A stretch of DNA of 64,000 bases from Cryptomeria japonica (lineage: Eukaryota; Streptophyta; Pinopsida; Cupressales; Cupressaceae), in contig NC_081413.1 of assembly GCF_030272615.1 (NCBI RefSeq), positions 182,600,951 to 182,664,950 on the forward strand. The letters are read 5' to 3'. Positions 31,221 to 42,700 of the stretch are shown piece after piece. Within the stretch, counting starts at the first letter, position 1. The number at the start of each line of letters is the position of its first letter. Below the pieces are notes generated by a model. The model was given only the letters and a program-made list of their open reading frames with translations. It was not told the origin of the DNA and made no database searches. The position numbers and the translations under genes were made by a program.

Positions 31221-33715
31221 GGGGGTTTTCATGGTATAAAAGGGGAGATGCTTATTGATGCAAATTTGTTCTAAGTAATATTGGTATTGTCAAAATGAGA
31301 TGAGATTTTATATTAGTAAATAATGTTTTAAAAAAAAAAAAAAGGGGAAATTTACTTAATAGTATAAATTTATCATAAGAAATATTCTTGTACTAAAATG
31401 TGAGATGTGGTTTATATTCTAGCAAGTATGTTTAAAATAAAAAGGGGGACAAATGTATATATTAAAATATATGCTAATATAGATGACATCTATTTAGCAT
31501 ATATTAGTAAGTATATATATAGATTATTGGGCTTTAATATAGCAATGACTTGGATTGTATTTTTAAACCGAATGATAAATAACTTGAGGATAAAGAGTAG
31601 GTTAAATGGAGGTGATGGTCTTTAATCCTTAAATGTATGCAATAGAAGCTAATTTAGCTCGGAAATGATTTTTCCATTTCTTCATTCACTCATAATGTAT
31701 TTGTTCTTCATAAAAAAAGGGTAATTTTGTTTTGTGTCGTTAGAAAAGGGGCTAGACTATTGTTGTAAACCAACTTGTCATCAGTGTTTATCTAAGGGTT
31801 AATTAATCTGTTTAGACGTTTATGTGAACTTGAGAAAGTGTTGTAATTACCCGTTAACGCTTGAGCATGGCTTATTATTTTTGGTAATTTGATGCGTCTG
31901 TTATAATAGCACGTCCTTGATAGGTATGTTGGGTCCCCATCGTCTGATTGCTTTTGTCTAACCAGCGTCGATCAAGTCTCCATTTAGGGTACCGTCAAAT
32001 ATGGAATCCTTGTTTTTGCTTGATGTATTGGATAGGATCCGCTTCAAATGGGATCATTATGTAATTAACTTCCGAGGTGGCTGTTGTATATTGGTTGTAT
32101 TTGCCTAAGTGGCAAGGATGTAAAAGACTTATAAATTATGTATTCCTAACTATATTAAAATGCCAGAGGGGTCTTGCAGTTGAGCAGACCCGGAGATGTA
32201 GCCCTGCAGGGGTGAACTCCGAGATCATACCTGTGTTATGCGGTGTTTTAGTTTCCTTTGTTTCATGCTTTAAGTTATCATGTATGGTTGTTATCTTGTA
32301 TAAGTGTATGATGGAAAATTAACGAATTTAAATCAAATGCACAAAATCAGACATCTTGAGGAATGTAGTAAATCAGATTCATAAGACATTGTAGATTATG
32401 ATTATGGCAAAGTATTTAAAATATGTTAATTAAAGTTGTAATAGTGGAAAGAATCTTGCTAGATTACATCGTTGGATTAACTTGTTATTAAGCATGTAAA
32501 TTGAACAAATGGGTAGGGGAAATAAAGATAGAATTAATGTTATAATTTCTAAGATGGAATCTAAAGGATGATCAACATATAGGTAATTACTTTTATCTTC
32601 TTAAATGAGCAATGCCATGTTAATTATATTCCACTATATTGGATAAAGTTGTTTAGTTATTTACGCTTTAATCTTAACAAATAATCCTTACCATAATTAA
32701 CTTGGAAATTGGGTTAACTCAACTATTTATCCATAATTGTAATCCTTAATAAAAGAATCCCTTATAATTGCTAAAATGGAACTAAAATGGGAAGTATGGG
32801 TATAGTTGATTTTATCTCAACCTTAGTAAATGTATCTCTTCATGTTAACCTTATTTGATTAAAAAGGAGTGTCATGCAATAAGATAATTATACTTTAATC
32901 CTAATGAAAGAATCGTCACTATGTACTCATGTTTTAATCATGTAATGATGAATATCATCTTGATAACTATATTTTAATTTAAGGGATGCTCTCATGTGTC
33001 CTAATACATTTTCACCTTATTGAATTTAGCCATCTATTAGTATTAATAAAACTTCAACGAATTCTATGGCTACTCACAATTTATCTTTCATAAAAGAACT
33101 ACAACTCATTAGTTGGCTATGCATGAAATCAAATGAAGGGACCTCACTCTATTAATTGTAGTTTATTCCTTAATGAATGTATCTCATCTTATTAGCCATA
33201 CTTATAATATTAAAGGATGATATCAATTGTGAATGGATACCCTTAACCCAATGAATGAACTTTGTTATAGTTATCACATTGAACCTTAAGGGAGGCCTCT
33301 TAAATTAAATAGGTGTTAATGTGCATTGAGTAGATAACCTCACGATGGCCTCCCAACCACCCAAAGTAAATGAACGCTTCCTATCTATTTTAAGATGTCA
33401 AATCTTTGAACATATGTATAATCAAGCCTTAAGCATTATCTCGTAATTAAGTCATCCAGTTTATTGGATCAATTGACGCAAGTTGAGCTAGGTGTAAGGT
33501 TATGTAATCGCGTTGGGAAACTCCTTAGGATCGTTTAGCCTTCCGCTGTGTTATCTAAGTTTCAGATAACTCCAAATTATCTTAATGTTGTAACTTTTCA
33601 TTAACGCTCTTAAGTATTATTTAAAAAAAATATATATATTTACACTCTAATTGAGTGTTTTTAACTTAAACCCTTAGGGGTTTCCTGGCGGGGCATTACA
33701 CTTGAGGTATATCTT

Positions 33716-34520
33716 ATGGCAACTAACACTTCTAATCCACTGGCAACTATTTTCGGAAGAGAAATCCCTAAGCTTGATGGAACAAATTATGGGATATGGA
33801 AGATTCAAATGGAGATTCATCTTAGATGTCTTGGCAAGGATATTTGAGAGATCACTGAGAAAGGATACAGACCTTATGATCTGACATCTGGCAATCCTAT
33901 TCTTGTTGACTTGGATTAGAATATTGAAAATGATTGTAGAGCTAGAGAAGCCCTCTTGTGTGCACTTACTGATCAACGGATCATGGGATTGACTAATAAA
34001 TCATCGGAAAAGGTTATGTGGGACAAATTGCAAACTCTGAATGAAGGTGATCCTATTATCAAAATTGCTAAACTTGATGGTTACTGGGTAAGATATGAAA
34101 ACTTGAAAATGGAAAATGAAAGAATTTCTATGTTTATGGAAAGAGTAAATGAGATTGTTATGGGAGTTCAATGTTGTGGAGGATTTCTAAGTGAATATGA
34201 AATAGTTTCCAAAGTCTTGACAACCCTTCTATCGGCTTACAAGATGAAGGAAACTGCAACTAATGAGTTGAGAACAATGGCAAACACTTCTGTTAACAGA
34301 GACATTCTGATTGGGAAATTATCTGCTTTTGAGATTGAAGAATTTGGATATTCTGGAGCTGTAAAATTTGAACTTGCTTTTCATGCATCATCATCATCAC
34401 CTACCGACAAAAGTGATTGGAAAGTCCTATATGCAAAAGAATTGGAAGACATGAGGAAAGAAGATGAAGAACTTGACTAACTTGAAGCCTTATTTGCTTG
34501 GACCGACATGAAATCAAATT
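33716..34520 (+). pseudogene. E4 copia Gag (UBN2-type), broken
   Basis: The frame starts at ATG 33716 (MATNTSNPLATIFGREIP), a few bases after the right end of the nested insertion. Stops interrupt it: TGA in KDI*EITEKG where E1 has Trp, TAG in VDLD*NIEN, and TAA after EDEELD where E1 has Gln. The longest open part, 33956-34480, has WDKLQTLNEGDP, VRYENLKMENERI and VNEIVMGVQCCGG, closely matching E1 Gag. The protein would package element RNA. The zinc knuckle is lost because the element ends shortly after position 34520. Confidence 0.88.
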
Positions 34521-34530
34521 CTTTTATAAG

Positions 34531-35216
34531 GACATCATGTCTAGGGTTTTAGGTGGTTGTAAGGGTTTTTGGAAGTGGTTGATGAGTTTTTGTAAGTGTG
34601 ATCAGAGAAGAGAAGTTTAGGTCTGTGAGAGAAGGCAGAGCGTGAATGTGTTGAAGACTAAAGTAATACTGGAGTGCATTAAGAATGAGCTATCAAGGAT
34701 CTAACCAAGCAATCTGTGCTATTTGCTAGATCACTCACTTGTTGATTACTCACATCTTTGACAAGTTAGAAACCCTTAACTGGGTAGGCCCAGAAAAGCC
34801 TTCATAAATCCTCTAACAAGGTGGTTCACATCTGTGGATCTGAAATCCTCTCACAAGGTAGTCTTTAATCGGACTTATCTCCTAACAAAGATTGAAATTC
34901 CTAATAGGATCTATTCCGGTAAAGAACATTGTATGACCTTAACCAGTTTGGTTTCTATTCTGCAGATAGTTACTTGTGAGTTTCATCTCATTGTGGTTTT
35001 TCCCATTTGGGTTTCCACGTCAAATATCTTGTGTTATGGTTGTACTGCTCCTATGGGTGAATGCCTTATTTTCTATTTGGTTTGCATGTGTGTCAAACGG
35101 TTTGTTTGTTAAACTATTTTACCGGTTTACTACTAGATTGTTTAAGTGTTTAAGTTCAGTATTTTTCTGTATACTAATTCACCCCCCCCCCCCCCGCTCT
35201 TAGTATTCATCAATCA
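34531..35216 (+). repeat. Copia LTR fragment related to the E2 LTR
   Basis: The segment near 34990-35035 (GTGGTTTTTCCCATTTGGG, then TCTTGTGTTATGG) matches the same block of the E2 LTR read on its strand. A 14-C run (35182-35195) followed by CTCTTAG and TTCATCAATC mirrors the E2 LTR end. No primer-binding site follows, so the fragment stops at or just before the LTR terminus. Confidence 0.7.
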
Positions 35217-35719
35217 CGAGCTTTACATTTATCAGTCTCTTTTTCTTGTCTTCCTTGAGACATATTCAAAGATAAGGATTGATCCAAAAATGGTTTGTTT
35301 TAAGACGAAGGTTTGTCTGAGTATCATTGTTCAAAAGTTTCGTCAAAAATTGGTTGTTCTTGGTAAAAATGATTGGTTTGCAATGTTACTGTCTCTTCCT
35401 TTTTCTTGTTCTTGTTCTTAGAGGAGCTCCTGGTTTGAACAGGCATATACAGCCGACGTGGTCAAGAGTCACATGTTATGCAGATGTCAAGATTAAATCA
35501 AAGCTAGTTACATGTTTTAACGTAGTGATTGAGAGAGGTGACTATGACCTAGTCTAGTTTTAGAAACAATCTATCCCGTGTAAGACGTGATCTAAGAAAC
35601 CTAGGTTGATTAAGTTTGAAAATGATTGATAAGTTTGATAAGAGATAATCGACAAAGTCGTGCAACATAATGGTAGAGGTACACTATTGAGGTTGTTTAT
35701 GCTCAAGATTATGATGACC
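35217..35719. other. Non-coding, weak similarity to Tat leader
   Basis: No gene. The part from about 35520 shows loose resemblance to 61010-61250 in the leader of element B and may be the decayed inner part of the same leader fragment. Confidence 0.35.
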
Positions 35720-36510
35720 AAATTTACTCTCACTACGGACTAATTAGGCAAGTATGATAGTTTTGGAAAAGTATGCCAACAGACGAGTTTTGGACTGACA
35801 AAATCAAAGATTTGTACGCTAGAGGAAACTAACTTAGACGACAATTTAACAGGTTCCAGATGACACAGATAGTTTCTCATACGAGCTACTGCCTATAATT
35901 GAACGACAATTTTATGCTTATCAGATGACAGCTTGTCATAGACCAGAATGACTTGTACGATAGAGTTTATAAGCTCGGACAACAATCCTTAGAGACTAGA
36001 ATGACAGTTTAAATAAGACAGAATGACAAACTAGCAGACCCGGACAATAATGTATTCAGCTCGTATGATGAATTAGGAAGCTCGTACGATAAATTAGGAA
36101 GCTCGTATGACTATTGTGCTTAGAGACAATTTTTTGACAAGGAGACTGATTTTTTCGATCACTGAATTTTGATTTTTCTTTTTGGTGTTTTTGAGTTTTT
36201 TCATTTTTTTAGATTTTTCAGTTTTTTAGATTTTCAGTTTTTTAATTTTTTAGTTTTAGCCTCGAACAAAAAAATACAGCAAACACATGAGATCCAAAGT
36301 GACATCAAACATAGAACACTAATCCTAAGGAAATTGGCTGAGAGAGAAAACCTTTGCTTGTGGACTTAGGTACACACCCAATAGCTAATCAAAATATGGT
36401 CGCTGAGTCTCACTCAATGGATTCTCAACGCTGTATTAGCTGACTCCAAACGCTAATGAGAGCACAAAATGGCAAGTATCTTGGGAGAGTTACTGTCTCT
36501 CAAGCTGAGG
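35720..36510 (-). repeat. Detached leader fragment of a Tat-type element
   Basis: Colinear with 61290-61835 of element B. Shared segments include TTTTGGACTGACA, a 21-24-bp repeat array (about 35836-36112), GAGAGAAAACCTTT, TAGGTACACACCCAATAGCTAATC and GGCAAGT[AG]TCTTGGGAGAGTTACT. In element B this lies between primer-binding site and gag, so the present fragment is a leader without gag or LTR. Confidence 0.8.
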
Positions 36511-39500
36511 GAATCTGTTAGGGTTTTTGCATATTTTGTCTCCGGATATTGTTTTCTTCAAGTTGAGGGAATCTATTAGGGTCTTAATTTTTCCTTTTAT
36601 GGTTTTTGCTATCAGGTATGGTCTTCTAGTCTGATCCTTTTCTGATGAATAATTCTCTGTCATTTTGTTCACTGTGTGTTACAAAAATTAGCTTGAGCTC
36701 CTCCCCAATACCCACATAGCGCATGCCATACATAAACAAACTGCAGGTTCTCAAATTTAGCCTTCTACCATTTTTCAACCTCATCATCCCTTTGCTTTGT
36801 TGTTATGGGTTTTATCTGGCTATGTGAATGATCAAATATTCAAAGGGAATTTTAATTTCCAGTCAAGAAAACGTGAAGGATCCATTGAATTTCCCCTACA
36901 TTATTGATTTGGGCAATTCCACAACTCCTCTATTTTGATTCGGGCTCTGTTTGTTTGTTGTCATGCATCAAGGATTCTAGAAAACGATCCCCTATTTATC
37001 ACCCCACAAAACCCATCTACCTTCGATCCAAATCTCAATCTAGTTATGGCTAATGGAGGCACACCTACTCCAAATTCCCAATTTGGGTTTCCTTGTGATG
37101 AGGCACCCAAGATGAAGTCATGGAGCTCCTCTGCAATCAATGACATAGAGATTCAAAATGACTTTCGCAGATCAAGAGTTTTTTTCCATGCAGATGCATA
37201 CATAGAAATAGAAGAGGATAGTGAAAAGATCAAAATACAAAAGCCATTAACAATACCCCATTGAATTAGGAAAAGTGTATAGAAAACCACATGAATTCCC
37301 ACTTCACAGTATTTGGTAAGAATGGAGTTCCAGATATACAAACTAACAGTCCCTATGCCGCATATTCCTAAAAACTACAACTTTTACCCCTTAATAACTC
37401 CAAAGTTTCTAAGTGGAGGTGCACTTAATTTCCATTTTAATGATCATATTCGAAATACATGATAGATGGAGATTTCTAATTTTCTAAGAATATCTCCACA
37501 AGTGTAACAGACCCTTTACCATTTTGATATCGATTTGATCAGACATTAGTGGCGTTTTCTGAATTAAGAAGAACCAGGGCAATCCCTAATTTGACATTGG
37601 ATTTGGAAAGAGTAGGAGGTGTTTAAAGATGGAGAGGCAAAAAGCCCTTTCCCTCTATAGTTCCACATTGTCCTCAACTTTGTAACACACTAAAAGTGAA
37701 ATTAATGAATCATCAAAGTCATCGCCTATACAGTAAAAAACTGGAATTTGGTGAAGCTCATTTGAAGTTTATCGTTTCCTCTATATTTTAACATCAATGA
37801 AAAAGAAGACCATGATTATTGTTTACTATTTTCATTTGACAGAATCCAAGGGCCTCTTTTCATGTGGATGATCCTAGAAAATCATTGCTTCCAATCCATG
37901 GCACTACTCTTTTCCCCATCCTATAATTAGGAAAACAATATCAGAAACACAAAAATTTTCCACATCCTATTATCAGAAGAATGATATTAAAAACATTATA
38001 TTTTAATCTCATCCAATGATCAGAGGAACATGAACCAACTTTGAAATTTGCAAAAAGAGGTAGAGAAGATGAAGCTCTTGTTTTGTTTGCTGAGATGATA
38101 AAAACTACTTTTGTCCTAATGTTATTGTGTACAGTATCCTAATTGATGATCGCTCAACAAACCTACACCAAAAACACTATCACATCAAACTCAAATTCAT
38201 AAAAAAAAATGATGAAAACAAAAGATTTCAAAAAAGAAAAAACAGTTACAACAAAAATCCCATAAGTAAATGGACATTAACCTACCAGATGATCAAAGAA
38301 AAACATTTTAGAAAAATCCAGGTGCTCAATCCCATATATCTGTAACACATCCACTACTGCCCTCTCTCACTTCTCCCATGCATATAAGAAAGGACATCAA
38401 ACAGAAAGGGCAGACCATGAGCAAGGAGCTTCCCTTGACACATAGCAAAAGATTGATTCTCCTTACTAGATGAATCATATTTGATAAAATTCCTCGACAA
38501 TGAAATGCAATCATCTATACTACAACCTTTTTATAAACCCATATGAAATTAAACTTTAATCATTCCACCAAATAGTATTCATAATGAAAATAGATGAAGT
38601 GTTAAATCATATTTAGAAAATTATTCCAATTTCATACAAAAAAGTATGGCTAAAAAATTGTACCATGGGGCATTGAGTGGAGATTTTGAGCTCTAAATTT
38701 TGGTAGAGAAGAGTGATGGGATTAATATTTTATTGTTTTTCAAATGCTGAAACTGAATTTTTACAATTTTGGAATTTTCACGGGCTTTATTTTGAAAATG
38801 ATTTATTTGAGTGGAATTGAGCTAACCTCATATATCTAAGTCATAAGTATTTAATCCAATGCTTTGTCTTTCTCATGGACATTAATGGTTGAATGTTAAT
38901 TGATAAATATGTATGTCAATTAGGTTTGAATCTTTGCAAAATGGTTCTTTCTTATCAAATAATCTTCTTTGGTTGCAAACTAGTCTGCAATCTTCAACAC
39001 TAATTCTTCCAGTTTCAAAATCATTTTCTTCAATTCTAAAACCTTTTTGCCTCTAACAGATTCCACAAAACTCCTCAATTCTATCTACACCCTTACTATA
39101 AGTCTCTTTTCACTCATTGTTTATCCTTACTCACAATCGGTAGGAACTCGACGCTTGCATCTCTTGTTTAATTAAAAGTTATTTTATTTTAGTTTGAAAC
39201 CATTTTATTTAAGTTAATGCATCTAGACACAAATGTCATGAGCTTTTTATTTTGAAAATGTCAAATATCAATATTTTGATATGTAAATCTTCTCAAATTT
39301 AAGAGAAAATATTAAAAAAATTGTTAGCATTCTCACATAATTACTATCAATATTTTATTAACTTTTTGTAATATCATTTATAGACTTTTTTCAAAAGCTA
39401 ATATTATTTGATGCAAAATAACATTGAATATGATCAAACCTAGAAGTAATATCAAGAAACTAATCATGTATCTTTATGCTAAATAATAAAAATTTTAATT

Positions 39501-39620
39501 CTTGTATACAAACTTTAAATAATTTCATTTATTTTTTAAATAAAATTTTCTATATAAAATCCAATATTTATTTTATCATTTAAAAATACACTCATACCAT
39601 TTTATTTCATCACTAATTAA
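36511..39620. other. Non-coding region, one weak ORF
   Basis: No recognised gene. A 109-residue frame at 36935-37261 (plus) starting MIRALFVCC has no known domain, and the sequence past its stop shows no continuation. Around 37650-38500 and 39180-39620 the DNA is AT-rich without repeats that I can align to other parts of the window. Confidence 0.35.
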
Positions 39621-39624
39621 AAAT

Positions 39625-39835
39625 ATATTTCCGAGAGGAACGACCGCATATTCCTCAAACTCATTAAATACGTCAGCGAAAGATATCACCGACTTTAAAG
39701 CCGAATTTACGGCGTAATCTAAGGAACCCTCTTTTTATTTATTATTTATTAATTTTTTTGGAATCCGTTTATTTATGACCGTACACGTTTCGAGGCTAAG
39801 CTCTATACGATTGATTCCGAGACATCTGAGGTGGT
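39625..39835. other. CpG-retaining patch
   Basis: About 17 CpG dinucleotides fall within roughly 200 bp, in a neighbourhood where CpG is rare. The patch includes CGAGAGGAACGACCGCAT and TACGGCGTAATC. No frame or repeat explains it. Confidence 0.45.
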
Positions 39836-40984
39836 TTTGGAAAATCCTTGAAACCTTGGGCAAAAAAATTAATAAAATATTATAGCACATTTTATATTTG
39901 TAAAAAATAATAAACAATTATTTAATATTTAATAATTTGTGTGGTATTATTTTAAATTGTTGAATAAGTTATACATTGTTTAATGTAATTTTATAATGAC
40001 TCAAGCCAATAATTGTTCTAAGGGGTTTTGGGATAGTTTTATCTACATTAGTTACATCGAGAGTATTTTATGATAACATTAAGAGTATTTTATAATAATA
40101 TTAAGGATTCTTGTGTGGTGTTATATAAATATAAATAAAAACATAATATTTGGTAGTTATTTTATATGAAATAATTAGTATTTAATAATAAATCTAGTAG
40201 TAGTCTTCATAATATTAGAGATATCTTAAGTATTTTTATCCAAAAAGTATGAGAGATATCAAAATTATTCTATTTATTCACAAGTTATTTTATTGTACTT
40301 TAAAACTATTTAAAGTATTTCTATTCAAGGATATGGATGATGTGAATGTGTAAACTTGCTAAGAACTTGGATGGTACCCCTAGTGTGGTGATTAGGGTTG
40401 CAATGATAAGATTTCTACTAGACCCAAATCAATCATTGGACTAAAGGAATATGTTTGATGTTGTTAATTCTTAAGCAATGCCTCCAACTATCTTTTGGCC
40501 ACAAGTATGTACTTAAAAATGATAACTAAGTTGATGATATTTTCTAAATTGTCATTTTTAACGTTGTAATGAGGCGCTTGCACAAAGTGATGATTGAATT
40601 GGCAAAATGGCTAAAGGTAAATGTTTCTTTTGAAATAAATTTCAATGTCCTTATGTATTATATTAAGACTCAAAGGTAGTTGTCACATCTCATCTCTTAT
40701 TAACTCATTATGGACTAAAATGTTATGTTTGAATAATTGGTTAGGTGTATGTGTATTCAATATTTAGATATGGTGACATTATGCCTTCTATCTTCTAATG
40801 ATAATTGGCATTTTTTTGTTTTACATAATATCCATTACTTTAATTAATATCGTGTTGATATAAACGTTTCACATACATTGCCAGTTTATTAATAATTAAT
40901 GAATAATATGATGAAATTGATTAATTTTACAAATCTTATACATCCAATGTTTTTATTTTTTATATTAATAAGTAGCAAAACAAG
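39836..40984. other. AT-rich non-coding region
   Basis: Nothing recognised. There are short TATTTTATAATAACATTAAGAG-like direct repeats near 40060-40110 and no open frame with domain character. Confidence 0.35.
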
Positions 40985-42700
40985 GGTGCTATCCCTATAA
41001 ACAATAGCCCAAAGGGCATAAAGTTAACATCAATAATAGTAGCAACACAATAAGAACACATTAATAGCCAACTAACATAAAAAACTAACCATTAGTAGCA
41101 TCACCAAAAAGAAAGTTTTACCTTTGGAACCCTTGTCCAGTGAGCTATCTAAACTAGTTATTAAAGTCTTAGAAAAAGACCACCTAGGGCCATAAACAAC
41201 ATTAATAGTATCTAAACTATTAATTTGAGTGTCTGAACCATAAACAATATCTAAACTAGTAAAAGTCTTAACATAGGGACACCTAGGGCCATAAAAAGCA
41301 TTAACATAAAAAACTAAAGGGAATTTATCCCTAGCAAACATCCTTGAATTTGTAGCCAACATGGTGGAGGACATTGGACCAATCTTCAGTGAGGAACTCA
41401 AACAGTTACTTGTAATTTCCTTCATCTTTCTCATCAGTTCATGGCATCTTTTTCTACAATAGGCACAGGGAGGTGTCAGAACTATGCATTACCCTCAAGC
41501 TAAACCGAGAGACACTCCCAAGTTTTCTTTCAAGTTTAGTGACTCTAGCTTTGACCTTTTCCAATTCAATAGCATTAGTATTGCATTTAAAATAGGTCAT
41601 GTCCTACTAAGCTTTACAGCTCCCTTTTGTCCTAGGTTTGTTCATCTCCTCTTCTTCTGGCATCATATCATATGTGAGATCAATTGGTCTTGTTTTTATA
41701 CTCTCTGAAATATGGTTGGAGTTGTCTTCAGTCTCAGAGCTTTCCCTCTCCTCCTCCTTCTCCCTCCCTTTGTCGACTTCCTCTCTTTTTCTTTCCTTCT
41801 CATCCTCACTACTCTGCTCCTCCTCTTCCTTGATATCATAGTCCACCAGGTTCTTCAATTTTCCCTTCTTAGCAAAGCAGTAAATATTCTATATGACCTC
41901 CTACAGGTATTTTCATTTTTACTAATATCTTCCCTCGCTTCCTCCTCCTCGCTAACAACCTCTTGGATGGTCAGTTTGGCCTTTTTAGAAGAGGGGATAG
42001 GTTTTTTCCCTTTTTTTCTTGCTACCACTAGGAAGCGAGTCTTTTCATTTAAGGTCCTTAGGTTCATTTTTAGTCATCGGGGGTGTGGGGGATTCAGGGG
42101 ACCTAGGTCAGGAGGCAATTTTGGTAGTACTAAAAAATCGGATGCACTTTTTCATGCTAGGTCAAAGGGTATCAATAATGCTATCCGAGAGAGGGGTAGC
42201 ATAATGTGGGGATTCTTGCATAATGATTTGCCAAGGGGGACACAAAGAAAGGTGAAAATGGTAGAGGCAAAAAATAAGGCCTTTGTGGAGTGGGATGGGT
42301 TTTTTCCCTTGGCTTTTGGCATTCTCAACCACTTCTTTCACAAAAAATTCCAAATAATTAAGGAGGAATAAAGGAAAGGAAATAAGATTTTGATTCCTAA
42401 AATGGTTAAACAAGAGCATATGGTAAAAATAAAACACTTTAAACCTTCCCTCCAGAGTGAAGTATTTCAATATCATAAGGCATACTTGGTTCCACGGGAA
42501 CGACAATTACTCTCTATCAAATCCACCATGGAGCTTGACAAGATGCTTATTCCCTCTAAAGAACTAGTTGAGGTTGTCATTATTGGAAATGCAACTTGTC
42601 TTCTTCCATTTCCATCCCATGGTTGGCATCCCCATTGCTTGTGCAATAACTTCTTCATTCACCTCAAATGATATTTTTCCCACTATTACCCTTGTTTCCA
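40985..42700 (-). pseudogene. Degraded minus-strand coding relic with Glu/Lys-rich part, unidentified
   Basis: Minus-strand frames 42506-42162, 42067-41855, 41858-41607 and 41434-41072 follow one another. The central ones are highly charged: KKGKKPIPSSKKAKL, then an EEEEAREDISKNE stretch and a Glu/Lys/Arg-rich run with a DLTYDMMPEEEEMN end. The overlapping plus-strand frame at 41712-42371 is Leu/Ser/Phe-rich, as expected for the antisense of such a protein, so minus is the more likely sense. At the left end, GCCCTTTGGGCTATTGTT on the minus strand resembles the 3' ends of plant LINEs. No domain is recognised. It could be a LINE-related or host-derived relic. Confidence 0.3.

Larger units (their letters stand above)
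29107..33700. mobile_element. 4.6-kb non-coding TG...CA insertion, possible giant solo LTR
   Basis: The element is bounded by an 11-bp perfect inverted terminus (TGTAATGCCCC ... GGGGCATTACA) and by the duplication CTTGA at 29102-29106 and 33701-33705. It separates the E4 primer-binding site from its gag start, so the boundaries are certain. TG...CA ends and a 5-bp duplication indicate LTR-retrotransposon integration. No long frame with domains exists, and I see no internal copy of the left end, so I find no pair of LTRs. It is therefore either an unusually long solo LTR or a large non-coding derivative. A CpG-rich patch lies at 30880-31150 and a possible TATA at 31214-31220. Confidence 0.85.
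27771..34530 (+). mobile_element. E1-family copia element E4, 5' half, split by an insertion
   Basis: The plus-strand relic holds a complete 5' LTR (27771-29058), an initiator-Met primer-binding site (29061-29072), a leader, and gag (33716-34520). The leader is interrupted by a 4594-bp element (29107-33700) with a CTTGA target duplication. Beyond gag the element ends abruptly near 34530, and protease, integrase, RT and the 3' LTR are missing. LTR start, leader and gag all resemble E1. Confidence 0.88.

Noticed and set aside
30740-31232. Overlapping frames on both strands across the GC-rich patch
   Set aside because: They arise from stop-poor GC-rich repeats; units of 57-59 bp do not keep one frame.
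36935-37264. 109-residue plus-strand frame as a host gene
   Set aside because: No domain, no splice context I can defend and no continuation past the stop.
41712-42371. 219-residue plus-strand frame
   Set aside because: Leu/Ser/Phe-rich and exactly antisense to a Glu/Lys-rich minus-strand series of frames, which is the more protein-like direction.
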